NCBI GenBank assembly: GCA_030374735.1
Contig: JASCIV010000616.1
Coordinates: 962-15,676, forward strand
Reading direction: 5' to 3'
DNA length: 14,715 bases
Origin: Gracilaria caudata
Taxonomy: Eukaryota > Rhodophyta > Florideophyceae > Gracilariales > Gracilariaceae
Shown: piece by piece, positions 14,704 through 14,715 of the stretch
How positions within the stretch are numbered: position 1 is the stretch's first letter
Layout of the letters: each line of letters opens with the position of its first letter
Position numbers and translations under genes: made by a program
Notes under the pieces: model-generated
The model's database searches: none
What the model saw: the letters and a program-made list of their open reading frames with translations, nothing else
What the model was told of the DNA's origin: nothing

Positions 14704-14715
14704 GGCGGGGGGGAG

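Overview
This is eukaryotic nuclear DNA from a photosynthetic organism, most likely an intron-poor unicellular alga. I lean towards a red alga, but only as an inference. The reasons are these. The genes include eukaryote-specific families: DCAF13/Sof1, PrimPol, a PTAR1-type prenyltransferase alpha subunit, bZIP and homeodomain. There is a plant/cyanobacterial-type lycopene cyclase with a transit-peptide-like N terminus. Every recognisable gene is a single uninterrupted ORF, and intergenic spacing is very tight. No bacterial operon, ribosomal RNA, tRNA or CRISPR array was seen.

Layout, left to right. (1) 50-1603 (+) encodes a chromatin-type protein with a homeodomain, two Agenet/Tudor-like modules, a 17-residue glycine run and a C-terminal methyl-CpG-binding-domain-like segment. 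The 5' end may lie outside the window. (2) A T/GT-rich 3' region and a promoter-like region lead to DCAF13/Sof1 (2450-3817, +), which is preceded by an overlapping uORF. (3) A bacterial-type cysteinyl-tRNA synthetase with an organelle-targeting extension (5481-3832, -) converges on DCAF13 with 14 bases between stop codons. (4) A divergent intergenic region is followed by a small plastid-type membrane protein (6157-6552, +), which converges on an AT-hook/bZIP factor (7357-6611, -). (5) From about 7950 to 10630 the GC content drops and no gene is convincing. This stretch holds a hairpin cluster, a degenerate ~35-base tandem repeat, an intron-like 3' splice context and a few small unrecognised ORFs. 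(6) PrimPol (11930-10635, -) and PTAR1 (12406-13170, +) diverge from a shared 475-base region. (7) PTAR1 converges on lycopene cyclase (14703-13183, -) with only 12 bases between stops.

The genes do not form one pathway; they are mostly housekeeping genes: ribosome assembly, organellar translation, DNA-damage-tolerant priming, protein prenylation and carotenoid synthesis. What unites the window is its economy. It is a chain of divergent and convergent single-exon genes, two of whose convergent pairs must have overlapping 3' ends. The least ordinary item is the homeodomain-Agenet-Agenet-MBD-like protein at the left edge.
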